A stretch of DNA of 64,000 nt, taken from the NCBI GenBank assembly GCA_015680685.1, contig MNCI01007630.1:43075-107074 (forward strand). The letters run 5' to 3'. The translations under genes were made by a program, and so were the position numbers. The notes below the pieces were generated by a model. It searched no databases. It saw only the letters and a program-made list of their open reading frames with translations, and had not been told where the DNA came from. The DNA comes from Gnetum montanum. Its lineage: Eukaryota; Streptophyta; Gnetopsida; Gnetales; Gnetaceae. Every line of letters begins with the position of its first letter. The stretch's first letter is position 1. This document shows, in pieces, positions 1 through 11,246 of the stretch.

Positions 1-468
1 TAAATATTTGAGGTCCACACAAATCTGCTTTCTTTTCTTTTCTGTCTATTTCCATTGAATCTTGCTCTATTTCTAGTTTTCTTGTGGAACTATATCTCTC
101 TCTGGGGAAAATTAGGAGTAGATTTGCAGAGTTGTGCTCAAATGTTTATGCAAAATTTTATTTGTTACAAATAGGTATTATAGGGACCGCGTAGACTAGA
201 TAGTTTGAACAAAATAGGAAACTTTAAATAACTCACAGTACTGGACAAAGTTGGCTGAATCTCTTTAAAGTAAAGTCATTTGTAGTTCACACACAACGAA
301 ATTGTCATATTTCATACAACCGCACGCCGCAACAGCACACACACATACTCACATTAACTACTGAGTTATTTGGAGGTATTTGGTCCTTGGTGTTGCCAGA
401 GACCAGCAGGCACCTAAATCTTGTTCGAGGACACTCGTTGGCGATCGCATCCCAAATGGTCGCCAACA
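1..468 (+). repeat. G-type LTR, right-hand part (copy 1)
   Basis: This stretch aligns almost end to end with 58267-58731, with roughly 90% identity by eye, and both copies stop at the same terminal GCCAACA. Immediately afterwards the protease sequence of element A begins in mid-codon context, so this is the right end of an insertion into A. The complete copy at 57160-58731 has TG...CA ends and a 5-bp target duplication, so this is read as an LTR end. The left end lies outside the window, so a solo LTR and a full element cannot be told apart. Transcription direction is unknown. Confidence 0.8.
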
Positions 469-668
469 ATTTCCTAGTAATCAAGGTGCAGAATCACAAA
501 AGGGATTTTCTAATCATCATGGGAAGGACATGGCTAAGCATTGTTGATGTAAAAATGGACATTAGAGATCTTTCACTGGAAATATATAAAGAAAATTCAT
601 TCAGGAAGATCAAGAAGAAGCATGTTTCATTCATCACATACAACGATACAGGGTGCAATTATGTGTAG
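469..668 (+). pseudogene. Element A: retroviral-type protease fragment
   Basis: The frame reads FLVIKV, then a GRTWLS motif, then IRDLSLEI. This is the C-terminal half of the aspartic protease region, and it matches the intact-frame copies in R1 (6739-7692) and R2 (20563-21063). The N-terminal half, with the active-site Asp, is missing because the G-type LTR interrupts it at 468. It is part of a Ty3/gypsy polyprotein and is non-functional. Confidence 0.75.
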
Positions 669-1130
669 AAAATCTAGTTAGTAAAATGAACAACCATCTT
701 TGCATGCAAGTAGTGTGCAGAAAAAGTAGATATTCAAAGGTGTCTATACATAGTAGCCAAAAAATAAGAGGGCACCTAGTAGCTAGCTGTTGATTCTGAA
801 AGTCGCATACTTTGCATGGAACCAATTGAGATCCTAACATGCAATATGTTGTAGGCATGGATGAACTGGAACAAGTTCATCATCAACTCTCCAATAATGC
901 AAATGATGATACCTATTTGGAAGAGTTGGAAATTCCTAAAAATTTGAAGTAAGGGCCCCTTGAATTAAAAAATCTATAGACTGACATGGAATATGTGTTT
1001 TTAAAAAATAGAAAGTTGGTAATAATCAATGAAAATATTGCTTTAGAACAAAAATAGATGTTGTTAAAAGTGGTTGAAAAATGGTTAGCAACATTTGCTT
1101 GGTCATATCTTGAACTCATAGAGATTGATC
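669..1130 (+). other. Element A: protease to RT spacer
   Basis: Degenerate polyprotein linker between protease and reverse transcriptase. It shows pieces such as YLEELEIPKN and ELIEIDPQIC broken by stops. The same linker lies in element B near 13745-13990 on the other strand. R1 and R2 lack it because their pol deletion starts just before it. Confidence 0.5.
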
Positions 1131-1930
1131 CTCAGATATGCCAACATCGTATCTACACCAACACAGCCATGAAGTAAAAGAGGTAGCCATAGAGGCAATT
1201 GAACCCCAAACTAAAGTAGATCATCAAGGAGGAAATTGAACAACTCCTCAAGGTGGGGTTCATCTAGCCCATAGTGGATAGTGAGTGGGTTAGCTCACTC
1301 ATAATTACATCAAAGAAAGGTGGGAAGTGGTAGGTCTACATTGATTTTCAGCTACAGAATATGGCAACATTCAAGACCATTTTCCATGTCATTTATTGAT
1401 TAGGTATTAGACATAATATCTGGGCATTGCTACTATAGTTTTTTAAATGGTTATAGTGGCTATAACAAAATTCAAATTGCACTAGAGGAATGAGCCAAAA
1501 CAACATTCATAAGTTCCTAGGGGACTTTTACATATCCCGAGATGCCATTTGGTTTGTGCAATGCCCCTACTACATTCCAATGCCTAGTCTTAAGAATTTT
1601 TCAATAGTAGATCAGTAGTACTGTTGAAGTCTTTATGAATGACTTGTCCACCTATGGAGCTACATTTGAGCAAGCCTTGGACTACCTTGAGCAAGTACTA
1701 AAAATATGTGTTGAAACAAAATTGTAACTCAATTGGAAAAAGAGTCATCTAATGGTCTAGGAAGGCATTGTATTGGGACATAAAATATCACAAGCAAGAA
1801 TTGAGGTCGATCCTAAAAAAATAATGGTCATCCAAGAAATTACCAACAAGCTAGAAATTGTTAAAGATGTTCGGTCATTCCTTGGACACACTAGCTATTA
1901 CCAGCGATTTATATAGAATTTCTCTAAGAT
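1131..1930 (+). pseudogene. Element A: reverse transcriptase, decayed
   Basis: Translated in pieces, this gives the RT order SKKGGKW, then MPFGLCNAPTTFQ near 1540-1583, then EVFMNDLSTYG, then GHKISQARIEVDPKK and RSFLGHTSYYQRFI. This is a Ty3/gypsy RT. Stop codons and frameshifts are frequent. The catalytic box, normally F/YxDD, reads FMND here, so one of the two catalytic aspartates is lost. It cannot encode an active enzyme. Confidence 0.85.
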
Positions 1931-2039
1931 CGCAAAACTATTGGTGGAGTTGATAAAAAAAGATGCTTAATTTATCTGAACCAATGAATGTAAGAAAGCA
2001 TTCTAGTAACTAAAAGAGAAACCTATAGAAACTCTAATT

Positions 2040-2460
2040 CTACAGCTACCTAACTAGTTCAAACCATTTCATGTTATGATGGATACATCAAATTATGCCT
2101 TGGAAGCTATGCTTACACAAATGGATAATAAGAAATGTTGATATTACATCCACTACACAAGATGAAGTATTGTGGTTGCACAACTAAACTACACCACCAT
2201 AAAAAAAAAGAATTGATGGAAATGGTATTTGCTCTAGAGATGTTTAGATAATAAGATGTTTGGATACAAAGTGTTTGTGCACATAGACCACAGTGCCATT
2301 CACTTCCTAATGAACAAGCCAATGGTGAGCTCCCATGTCATACTATGGCTAGTGATCTTACAGGAAGTTGATCTTATAATGGTATATTGAAAGGGAATTA
2401 AGAATGTGATCGCTTTCCACTTGTCTCAATTGTGAGTAGATAACAAAGAGGACAAAAGCT
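2040..2460 (+). pseudogene. Element A: RNase H region, decayed
   Basis: Pieces such as FKPFHVMMDTSNYALEAML and VHIDHSAIHFLMNKP match the RNase H domain that follows RT in Ty3/gypsy elements, with many stops. No second, archaeal-type RNase H is visible between it and the integrase, unlike element Tc. Confidence 0.7.
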
Positions 2461-2689
2461 CATTATTTGATCTATTTCCTAATGAACTCCTCTTTGCTAG
2501 GGCTATAATTAAAACATTTTGCAATGAGCCTAAATTTTATGATGGCATTCTCACCTATCTTCTCACTCAAGAGATGCCACAAGTGTTAGTTCATCAAAAA
2601 AAATTCTTCATTAGGTAAAATGCTTCATGGACATTAATGGACATCCCTACAAGGTCTGCATCAATGGCCTATTTTGATGGTGTGTTCTT

Positions 2690-3760
2690 GATGCTAATCA
2701 ACTACACATTCTCCAAGATGCTCATGAGGGTCCTTGTGGAGGCCACTATGCTAGGAGACACACATCATTAAAATCCTAATGGTAGGATACTATTGGCCAA
2801 CAATCTTCAGAGATGCTCACCAATATGTCCACTCTTGTGAATGCTACCAACAAGATGGTGGAATGATTGCTTAAATGGCAAGACCTCAATAATGGATTCA
2901 ACCACTAGAACCATTTGACATGTGGGGCATTGATTTCATGGGTTCCAACATGCCTATGTCAAATATAAAGGCGTACATCATAGTCACTATTGACTATTGT
3001 ACAAAATGGGTAGAAGTAGTAGTTATCACTATTTGTACAACAAAATGTTTTAAATAGGTTTGGTGTGCCACATGCATTAATTTCTAATAATGAAACCACT
3101 TTATAGGCACTACTTTTCAAAAGCTTATCGAATGCTTGGGGGTTGAACTTTAACTTACAACACTCTACCACCCCCAAGTCAATAGTCAAGCTAAGGTTAC
3201 TAATAGAAAGATCACAAAAATTATAACAAGAACTATCAGCAAATATAGGAAAGACTGGAGCACAAAACTCAATGATGTCCTTTAGGCCTACCTCTCAACA
3301 TGGAAACTTCTTATAGGATATTTTCCCTATGAGCTAATGTATAGAAAATTACCAACACTTCATATTCAATTCAAGCTCTGTATACTTTCAATAGCCTATG
3401 ACCTTGATCTTGACTTAAGTTCAACACAAAAAAAAAGACTAATGAATCTCAACTTGTTAGATAAAAATTGATTGGTGGCCCTATCATCTAACAAGTTGCA
3501 TAAGGCATTTAAAAAAATGTGTCATGACCTTAGAATCAATAAAGTCAAACTTCAACCAAGAGATAAGGTTCTCTATTGAAACCCCACACATGTACCTCAA
3601 CAAACTAAGTTCTAGACATTGTGGGAAGGACCTTATATCATTTAAGAGACTTTCCCTTCTAGGGCCATGATAATCTATAAACCTGAGAGCCCAAATAAGA
3701 AATCGTTTGTCAACATACAACAAGTCAAACCTTTCCTCAAGCCTAAGCTAACTAATGCAA
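2690..3760 (+). pseudogene. Element A: integrase, decayed
   Basis: The zinc-binding part is near 2722-2860 (CGGHYAR, then SCECYQQ, so one zinc cysteine appears lost). The first catalytic Asp region is near 2920 (MWGIDFMG). The C-terminal part is near 3540-3760 (LWEGPYII, then NIQQVKPF). Order and spacing fit a Ty3/gypsy integrase. It has many stops and frameshifts and is clearly dead. Confidence 0.8.
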
Positions 3761-3991
3761 CAAATGCCTCATCGAATGGACAACCATTCTCAATATTTCA
3801 GATCTTCTCCTTTGAACTTAGTCATGGGAGATATGGCCATCCATGCTAACTATATACGTAGCTTCTTAGTTTTTTTATTTTCGTTTTATACATTTTTTGT
3901 TTTACATTTTATTTATTTTACATATTTTTATTTTATATTATACTTTTTTCTTATCTTACATCATATTTTATTTCACACCATTGTTAGTATG
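3761..3991 (+). other. Element A: start of 3' untranslated region
   Basis: After the integrase comes a conserved stretch (SFELSHGRYG when translated), then a T-rich low-complexity run at 3865-3970. R2 has the same conserved stretch at about 21080-21178, and its N gap begins where this T-rich run would lie. The region is cut at 3991 by R1 and resumes at 11247. Confidence 0.65.
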
Positions 3992-4981
3992 TGATGAGTG
4001 GCAAGGTACCCCTACACTCAACCATACGAAACGAGTGTAGCACGCACGATCCAATCGAACTCCACAGACTAAGTGCCTACACGCCCCATGGAACACTTAG
4101 GGTTAATCATTCGTTGTCTTACCAAACTTACTTGTAGTTGTCATGGTGCATGGTTAAGCAAGTCTGAGGTATATGATTTTTATATCTTTTTGTCTTTTTT
4201 TCCTATGTTATTCAGGTGAAGGGTTGAGAAACTAACTAACTCTAACTAATGTCCTAAGTCTAAATTACCTAGTGTTAGCATCCATTCCCACTTACCGTAC
4301 ATACCCTTAACAGATGCAACCGCAGCTACCAAATGCTAATCGTCATTGGGATCACCACGCGTAACGCACATGCTCGAAGTGGTCGTACTAAGGCACCTAA
4401 CTAGCCTAAGTGCAATGAGCAGCCGATTCCTTGACTATCCGTACACATCCTTAGATGCTCTTAATCAAGTCGTACTCATGAGCATCTATTTCTTGACTCT
4501 CTGTACACATCCTTAGATGCTCGTAATCAAGTCGTACTCATTCCGCAATGCGATGAGCATCCGTTCCTCAACTATCCATACACATCCTTAGATGCTCGTA
4601 GTCAAGTCGTACTCATATCGCATTCTAGGAGTTTAAGGGTGAGAGAGAGAGAGAAATAAATAACATTAAAATAAATCCTATTCCATGCACTGCAAGGTTT
4701 ATCCAGGAAGTTTATCTTTATTGCCGTACACAACTTGTGTTTAGGTACAATGTTGCTCGAATAAATATCCGTTCACTTTAGGACTCCTATTGCAAGCACA
4801 TGGAAAATATTCTATCTCTGGAGTGATCAAACTACCAGAGTTTTCCTACTTCTAGCCTAGGATGATGAAACAAGGGAGATTCGCCTCTTATTTATAGATA
4901 TGGTCGCAAACTGCGATATCGCATACACGATATCACAGGGGACGATGCGATATCGTGGCTCATGCGAATCACGTCTCATCA
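3992..4981 (-). repeat. R1 3' LTR (990 bp)
   Basis: Begins TGATGAG and ends CTCATCA. On the element strand it holds GATATC palindromes near 4908-4960 and a TATA-like TATAAATAAGAGG near 4886. Three copies of a 62-bp unit follow at about 4417-4620. It is 124 bp shorter than the partner LTR, apparently through one fewer 62-bp unit and a shorter palindrome cluster. Confidence 0.88.
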
Positions 4982-4991
4982 TACCCCCATG
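4982..4991 (-). promoter_or_regulatory. R1 polypurine tract
   Basis: On the minus strand the bases just before the 3' LTR read CATGGGGGTA. R2 has the same bases at 22884-22893 before its 3' LTR. This is the expected place and composition of the plus-strand primer. Confidence 0.7.
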
Positions 4992-6256
4992 ACCGAATGA
5001 AAAATCGTCCTCGAGTTCCTTACAATAATATTGGGAAGGTATGGAATTATTGAGGGGAATGGAACTAATGGGATGACATGTGAACGGATCATCATTACAA
5101 GACTTGACAAAATTGGTGTTCATGACAGCAAGGGTGAACACCTTATTACAATGACATCAGGCCTTAGTTGGCAGCTTGAGAGAAAGAGAAAGAGAAAGAA
5201 GTGTTGCTGCTACCAATGCCAAGATTGCACCTTTTCCTGTCCATCGGTAAGCGCACCATCGATTTTGCTCCTTGCATAGCTGCTTCTAGCACTGCTCCAT
5301 TCCAATTGTTTGCTCCAGATCCAATCCGTTGTTATATGATCACCATCTGCACACCAACACAATCTTATATTAGCAAGGGTAAATGAGTCATCATGTAATT
5401 AATACCTTGCTTCCATGTAAGTACATTGCCTAGGTTGTGGTATGGCTAATTCAAATCTGGGGATATATTAATGATGGCTACCAAAGGTATATGGGTTAGG
5501 AAGAAAATTAAAAAAATTTAGGGCTAGGAGAAAATCGAAAAATCGGGCCTCGTACCCCCATGACTAATCACAAACCTCCGATAGTGTTAGAATGAAGAAA
5601 GAAAAGGAGTAAAAAAGATAGGTAAAAAGAGACAACAATAACATCGATAAAGTGGATGTCAAGATGGAAATGAACAAAATAAAATTAATTGCAAAAATGT
5701 TAGGGAAAAGAAGTTAACTAGTGCACCAAAGAGGAATGTTAGGAGGTCCTCCCCAAAGCAGGCTCATGCCCTTAATGTCCTAAAAAACCCACATGCAAAG
5801 AGTCCGTAGGCTCTGAGAATGTTATTTGGAACAAGAGTTAGAGTCTTAACCACAAGAATTTACCAAAAAGAAAACAATGCATCAACCAAAATATATACAC
5901 TAATGATACAACCAAGGCTAGTGATGGAATGGAATCCCAAGAACAAGGTGGTGTACAACCCATGTATGTTTTATGATTAATGTGACTTGGTAAATCTCAT
6001 TCCAGCACTAGCCTCAAACAAACCACATCCAGTGACTTCGCATCAATGCATTCGGCCAATCCATCCTCTTGAAGAACGAGAATACATCCTCCAAGAGCCA
6101 CCACCATTCTGACGAAACAAATGAGGAGAGAATGGGAAGCAAGAAGGGCCTTAATTAGAGGGAACATTTTTAGTTCCATAACCAGTGCTTGTAGCCTAAG
6201 TTTATTTTGTCTAAGGGGTGTGCTTTGAATTCTCACTTTCTTCTCTTTTTTTTTTA

Positions 6257-6360
6257 TTTTGTGTTTTGTATTTTTATGCGTGAGAACCACAACATGCAAA
6301 GACTTTGTNTTTGTGTTTTGTATTTTTATGCATGAGAACCACAACATGCAAAGACTTTGT
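6257..6360. repeat. About 51-bp duplication around an N
   Basis: The unit starting TTTGTGTTTTGTATTTTTAT occurs twice in tandem with a single N (6309) between. R2 has one copy near 21561-21600. An unmerged contig overlap is the likely cause. Confidence 0.75.
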
Positions 6361-6529
6361 TATTTTTATTGCTCAACTTCCCGGTGAGTGGGTAACGTCA
6401 AAATGGTAAGAAAACTCAAGAAGAAACATCCAAGCACCCAAGAGAATGGCCAACACAAAAGAATCAAGTTCCCTTGAAGTCACACCCTTTTTAATCCTTG
6501 AGTCCTTCCTTACTTTGAGAAATGCCCCA

Positions 6530-6668
6530 TCATCGATTTGTTAAAGTTCTTATTATGAAGGGGACTGTACATTTCCAAGCCAAGAGAGACCGTAGANATC
6601 ACCGATTTGTTAAATTTCTTATTATGAAGGGGACTGTACATTTCCAAGCCGAGAGAGACCATAGAAAN
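6530..6668. repeat. About 65-bp duplication around Ns
   Basis: The unit containing GGGGACTGTACATTTCCAAG occurs twice, with Ns at 6597 and 6668 at the joins. R2 has one copy near 21300-21380, next to its own N gap. A join artefact is more likely than a biological repeat. Confidence 0.75.
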
Positions 6669-6738
6669 CATGACTGAGTTGTAAGGGAGAGATCCGAAAT
6701 AATGAGCATTTGTTTGAATTTCGTAGAAGTGCCCAACT

Positions 6739-7692
6739 TCACCCAACTGATGTTCTTAGGTTGAGGGTTGGAAGTTGGCGATGCTCATATTTCAATGTGT
6801 CTATGCCTTCATTACAGGTATGGGTTTCCTTAATTCGTTCCATGCATATTTGGTTGCTCCTTTGAGTAGCTGTCAACCACTGGGTGTCTACTACTAGTGT
6901 GGTTGCTACATACAGGCATCTTTGTTTCAGAGTTTCAAAGGCACACTTGTTGCATGGAGGAGATAAGCATTCCTCCATGTCATCACCTGATGAATCACTG
7001 TATGTGATGCATGGAACTTTACTCTTCTCGATCTTTCCATAAATGTTTATCTTAGAAATTTCTAAGGAAAGATCATGGATCCTAAGGCATGCATCTACTG
7101 TACTTAGCCATGCTCTTCCCGTTATAATTGGAAAGTCCCCTTCATTGTTGTTCACTTCAATCACTAGGAAATAAGCTGGGTAATACCAACCACACACAGT
7201 GGTAATGATTTCCTCCACCAATCCAAAGGGAATGGTGATGGACTGGTCTGCCAGCTCTAGTTGGATGTTGCTCTTCTTAAGTTGGGGTAGGTTCCAAGCG
7301 TGATATATCTCTCGTGAAATTAAGTTGACTTCGGAACTTGAGTAAAGAAGAGCCCTATGTGGTTCATTTTTGGCTACTTGAAGGTAGATTAAGGGACTCC
7401 CAGGGTCAGTTAGTTTCCTGGGAAGGTGGCCTACCTTGATCCAGTCGGTTACAGTATGCATTAACATAACCGTATGCGTTAAGCTCTGTTGGAGTGAAGG
7501 GTGCTCCAAAGTGTTAGATGGTGGAGGCTTGTACATGGGCTCAACCACTTGTTGTTGCAAGAGTTTGTCTGGGCTTTTGGTTCTAAAGAAAGGTCTTCTC
7601 TTTTTACTATTATCAGAACCAGCAACAGGTTGAATATTTACAACTCTCGCAGCGTGACATTGCTGCAGTTGAGTAGGAAGTTTCCCTTGCAT
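6739..7692 (-). pseudogene. R1 protease-region ORF (317 aa), active site lost
   Basis: This is the longest open frame of R1. Residues 1-110 are a linker. About residues 110-230 match the retroviral aspartic protease fold: ALLYSSSEVNLI where an active enzyme has ALxDSGxE, then FLVIEVNNNEGDFPIITGR and AWLSTVDACL. The catalytic Asp is Tyr and the Gly of D-S/T-G is Ser, so it should not be a working protease although the frame is open. The C-terminal tail ends LNLRTSVG and then stops at the pol deletion junction. Elements A, B and R2 carry homologous frames. Confidence 0.75.
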
Positions 7693-7965
7693 TGTTGGAG
7701 AAGGAGGTGTTATGGGAACTACAGGTGGAATAGGTGTGGATGGATTAAGAGGATGGTATGGGTATGGAGTATCTCCTGAAGGAGAAGGAGTCCTCCTAAA
7801 GTACTCTCAAACTTGGTAGTGACGGTGGGGAGTTGTGTGACCCATAGAGTCACTTGGAGAAACCAACTGCTGCACATAATAACCATATGGATCGGGCTAC
7901 CAGTAAGGGTATTGTTTTCTCAATAGTGGCATCCCCCATGACTGTGGGTATTTCCACTGTTGATG

Positions 7966-9990
7966 CTACCCGATGGGTTGTGGTGGAGTTCCACTTGGAT
8001 AGTACGTTAAGGGTTGGTGGAACTGCCTTGGGTTACCTTGTGGATAAGGTAACCTTCGGGGTGTTTGTTGTTGGTTGAGTCTTGGATTAAGTTCATACAC
8101 CCTAGACTCCTGTAGATGTGAGATAATTGGACAAAATCCCTTAGGATGGTCATAGTGGCAGATCTCACATCCACTGTCATCGTCTGTCTCTGATTCCACA
8201 ACCACATCGGAGTTAGTGATTTTCCCCTTACCCTTGTTATGTGCAGGGCCTAAATCTCTCCACTTTGTCTTACCTTTGTCACTACTTTGTTCTGCCTTAG
8301 ACTCTTCTACAATTTTTAGGATGGTTTCAATTTTAGAGTCTAAGAAACTCCATACGTCATCTACCTTAGTCGCTATTTTTGTTGTTAACTTTTGAATCGG
8401 CAAGGTTTTTCTATTCACTAATTCTTCAATTGGTGACTCATCCTCTTCATCGCAAAATTTCGCTCCCCTCTTTCAAAGAGAGGGATCACAGTTGTACTCT
8501 TCTGCACTTTCCCTTTTGTGTAGCTCACCTTCTTCATTCACTACTTGTTCCAACAAGCTATGTACTTCATGGGATCTAAGTTTGGATAATCGCCCTTGGG
8601 CATAAGTCCCAAGGGTTCTTTGAGTTTCATGCCTTAGCCCATCCACGATGTGGCGAAGTTGATCCCACTATGCATATCCATGGCCCAGGCAACGATGTAA
8701 CAATGTGTAATATCAGGCCATGGTAGCATCCAAGGGTTCATGAGTACCTTGCTTCCATCCTTGGATCTGCTTACACAAGTTAGACACTCTAGAGTACGTC
8801 TGATACTTATCATTGGACAACTCTAACATCGTACTCCACCTCCTGATGGTTTTGGATTCTAAGGACCAGTACCAGCTCTCTGCTTCCTTGGTGAGTATCT
8901 TGGAAAAAAAATTAAGTTTTTGCCACTTGCTTTCTATATTCTGCAAGGTGAAGGCATCGTGGAATGCCTGTAAGTGATGTTGCGGATCAACGTTGTATCC
9001 CCCCTCAAAGCATGGGATGTTGTTCATGTCTAAATGCTTGATCCGACTATCTTTTAAATGCCTCGTGGGAATTCTAATAGCCTCCATTATGTCAAGCATA
9101 CTTCAGGTTGCAAGTAGGATCTCTTCATGATCATCTCTTTCATGATTCCTGTGATGTCTTCGGTGTTCCCTACTTTCCCTTTGTTCATGCCATTGTCCTC
9201 TCTCTCGACTCTCTCGTCGAGGCTTTTCATTTTTCTTACTTTTATCCTCTCTGTTGTGATTTTCATGATTGTGCCCAGAGGTGGAAGGAGAGGGTGAGTG
9301 ATGTGAAGAAGGGGAAGAATAAGGAGAACCATTGCCATGACGATGTTTCTTGCCTTCTCTTCTTTGGCTTCGGCCCCGATCATGATGACGATCTAAGTGC
9401 CCGTCCTTGTCATTCGTTGTTGTTCCCTCCGTAAATAGTTGGTGTTCATGGGCATCAAAACCAGGGTTATGTATCATTGATCGTAGGTTCTGATACCCTG
9501 CCTCTTCACTTTCGTTAAGAGGAGAAATATCTCTTAATAGCGAACCAATTATAAGTGGTCCACCATCTCTAGTTTCACTAAGGACGTGTGGGACCTCTTT
9601 TCCCTTCAACAGTGTATGTTGGCTCTCCCTCCCTAAGTCCTGAATACGTTGTGCTTCTGTGGGATGATAATCCCTCATGTCAAAGTTGCCCATAATGTAT
9701 TCAGCATATAATTCTGTCATGCCTATCTATGCGAAAGCATGAAAGAGCATGTTAGGGACTGCACAATCCAGGGGCAACACTATGTTACCTTGCAAATCTC
9801 TCCAACGCATCAGTTCATCTTGATGGAAGATAAAAGTAAAATTAGGAACATACTCATCGGGAAGAGTACATTCCACCCTATATTACTGAGGAACTAGCAG
9901 ATTTAGGTTATGTATTTTTAATTTTCGACTGTCTTTTGTATTATCCCTAATTGATGTGCTCTTATGAGAAGAAGATGAAGAAGAAGACAT
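7966..9990 (-). pseudogene. R1 gag, broken
   Basis: The start at about 9990 gives MSSSSSSSHKS, followed by pieces alignable with the gag starts of B (17252) and C (37213). Then comes a charged, Arg/His/Asp-rich stretch (about 9103-9500). The conserved core at 8713-9099 has LDMNNIPCFEGGYN, HHLQAFHDAF and KEAESWYWSL. A zinc-knuckle-like CEICHYDHPKGFCP lies near 8130. Several frames are needed, so it is disrupted, though less than in A or B. It would have been the capsid protein of the virus-like particle. Confidence 0.75.
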
Positions 9991-10114
9991 GATGTCTTCT
10001 AGGTGTGCTAATTACCATTATATAATTTTTATCTGATTAACCTGAAGGTTTGTTTAGGCTCCCAATGATGTGAGTGATATCCTTTATGTTCTATTCAGTG
10101 CACAAATACTTAGT

Positions 10115-10132
10115 CCTCGGCAATGGTGCCAA
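10115..10132 (-). promoter_or_regulatory. R1 primer-binding site
   Basis: On the minus strand, directly after the 5' LTR, the sequence reads TTGGCACCATTGCCGAGG. It is close to the TGGCGCCGTTGCCGGGGA-type primer site known in plant Ty3/gypsy elements of the Athila/Tat kind. It fixes the element's direction. Confidence 0.8.
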
Positions 10133-10557
10133 TGATGAGTGGTGAGGTACCCCTACACTCAACCATACGAAACGAGCGTAGCACGCACGATCTGGTCGAA
10201 CTCCGAAGACTAAGTGCCTACATGCCCCATGGAACACTTAGGGTTAATCATTCGTTGTCTTCCTAGACTTACTTGTAGTTGTCATGGTGTATGGTTAAGC
10301 AAGTCTAAGGTATATGATTTGTATATCTTTTTATCTTTTTCTCCTATGCTACTTAGATGAAGGGTTGAGAAACTAACTAACCCTAACTAATGTCCTAAGT
10401 CTAAATTATCTAGCGTTAGCATCCGTTCCCACTTACTGTACACACCCTGAACCGATGCAACCGCGGCTACCAAATGCTAATCATCACTAGGATCACCACG
10501 CGTAATGCACGTGCTCGAAGTGGTCGTACTGAGGCACCTAACTAGCCTAAGTGTGAT

Positions 10558-10830
10558 GAGTAGCTGATTCCTTGACTATCCATACATATCCTTAGATGTT
10601 TGTAATCAAGTCATACTCATGAGCATCTGTTCCTTGACTATCCGTACACATCCTTAGATGCTCGTAATCAAGTCGTACTCATGAGCATCTATTCCTTGAC
10701 TATCCGTACACATCCTTAGATGCTCATAATCAAGTCGTACTCATTCCGCAATGTGATGAGCATTCGTTCCTCAACTATCCGTACACATCCTTAGATGCTC
10801 GTAGTTAAGTTGTACTCATATTGCATTCTA
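10558..10830. repeat. 62-bp tandem repeat inside the LTR
   Basis: The unit contains TCCGTACACATCCTTAGATG followed by AATCAAGTCGTACTCA. Four units are seen, at about 10558, 10619, 10681 and 10756, with a 13-bp spacer before the last. The other R1 LTR has three units and the R2 LTRs two, so copy number changes among LTRs of one family. Confidence 0.8.
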
Positions 10831-11102
10831 GGAGTTTAAGGGTAAGAGAGAGAAAGCAATAAATAACATTAAAATAAATCCTATTCCATGCACTGTAAGG
10901 TTTATTTAGGAAGTTCATCTTTATTTTCGTACACAACTTGTGTTCAGGTATAATGTTGCTCGAATAAAGATCCATTCACTTTAGGACTCCTACTGCGGGC
11001 ACATGGAAAATATTCTATCTCTGGAGTGATCAAACTGCCAAAGTTTCCCTACTTCTAGCCTAGGATGATGAAATAAGGGAGAGCTGCCTCTTATTTATAA
11101 AT

Positions 11103-11246
11103 ATGGCGGTGGATCGCGATATCACATACGCGATATCGTAGGGGACGATGCAATATTATGTACATGATATCGCATGGGATGCGATATCGTGGCGGCCACG
11201 ATATTGCATACGCGATATCGCAGCTCATGCAAATTGCGTCTCATCA
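11103..11246. promoter_or_regulatory. GATATC palindrome cluster in U3
   Basis: At least six GATATC or near-GATATC palindromes, mostly within GCGATATCGC-like decamers, lie just upstream of the TATA-like box on the element strand. The position suggests promoter or enhancer elements, but no binding factor can be named. Confidence 0.5.

Larger units (their letters stand above)
4992..6738 (-). other. R1 3' untranslated region
   Basis: This stretch aligns, in reverse orientation, with 21120-22884 of R2 and with 11247-12940 of element A. No retroelement domain is seen in it. It contains two short duplications with an N at the join (6257-6360 and 6530-6668). The open frames here are not matched by conserved protein in the other copies. 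Confidence 0.7.
3992..11246 (-). mobile_element. R1: pol-less R-type LTR retrotransposon, nested in A
   Basis: Two LTRs, both TGATGAG...CTCATCA, bound a 5.15-kb interior. The left flank is GTATG and the right flank ATATG, a 5-bp target duplication with one mismatch. Orientation is minus: the primer site lies beside the right LTR and the polypurine tract beside the left one. The interior carries gag and protease but no RT, RNase H or integrase. The protease frame runs straight into the 3' untranslated region, at the same junction as in R2. It would depend on another element for reverse transcription and integration. Element A resumes at 11247. Confidence 0.88.
10133..11246 (-). repeat. R1 5' LTR (1114 bp)
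   Basis: Begins TGATGAG and ends CTCATCA. On the element strand the order is: palindrome-rich U3 (about 11103-11246), a TATA-like TATTTATAAATAAGAGG at about 11088-11104, then four copies of a 62-bp unit (10558-10830). It is highly similar to 3992-4981 except for the length changes. Confidence 0.88.
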
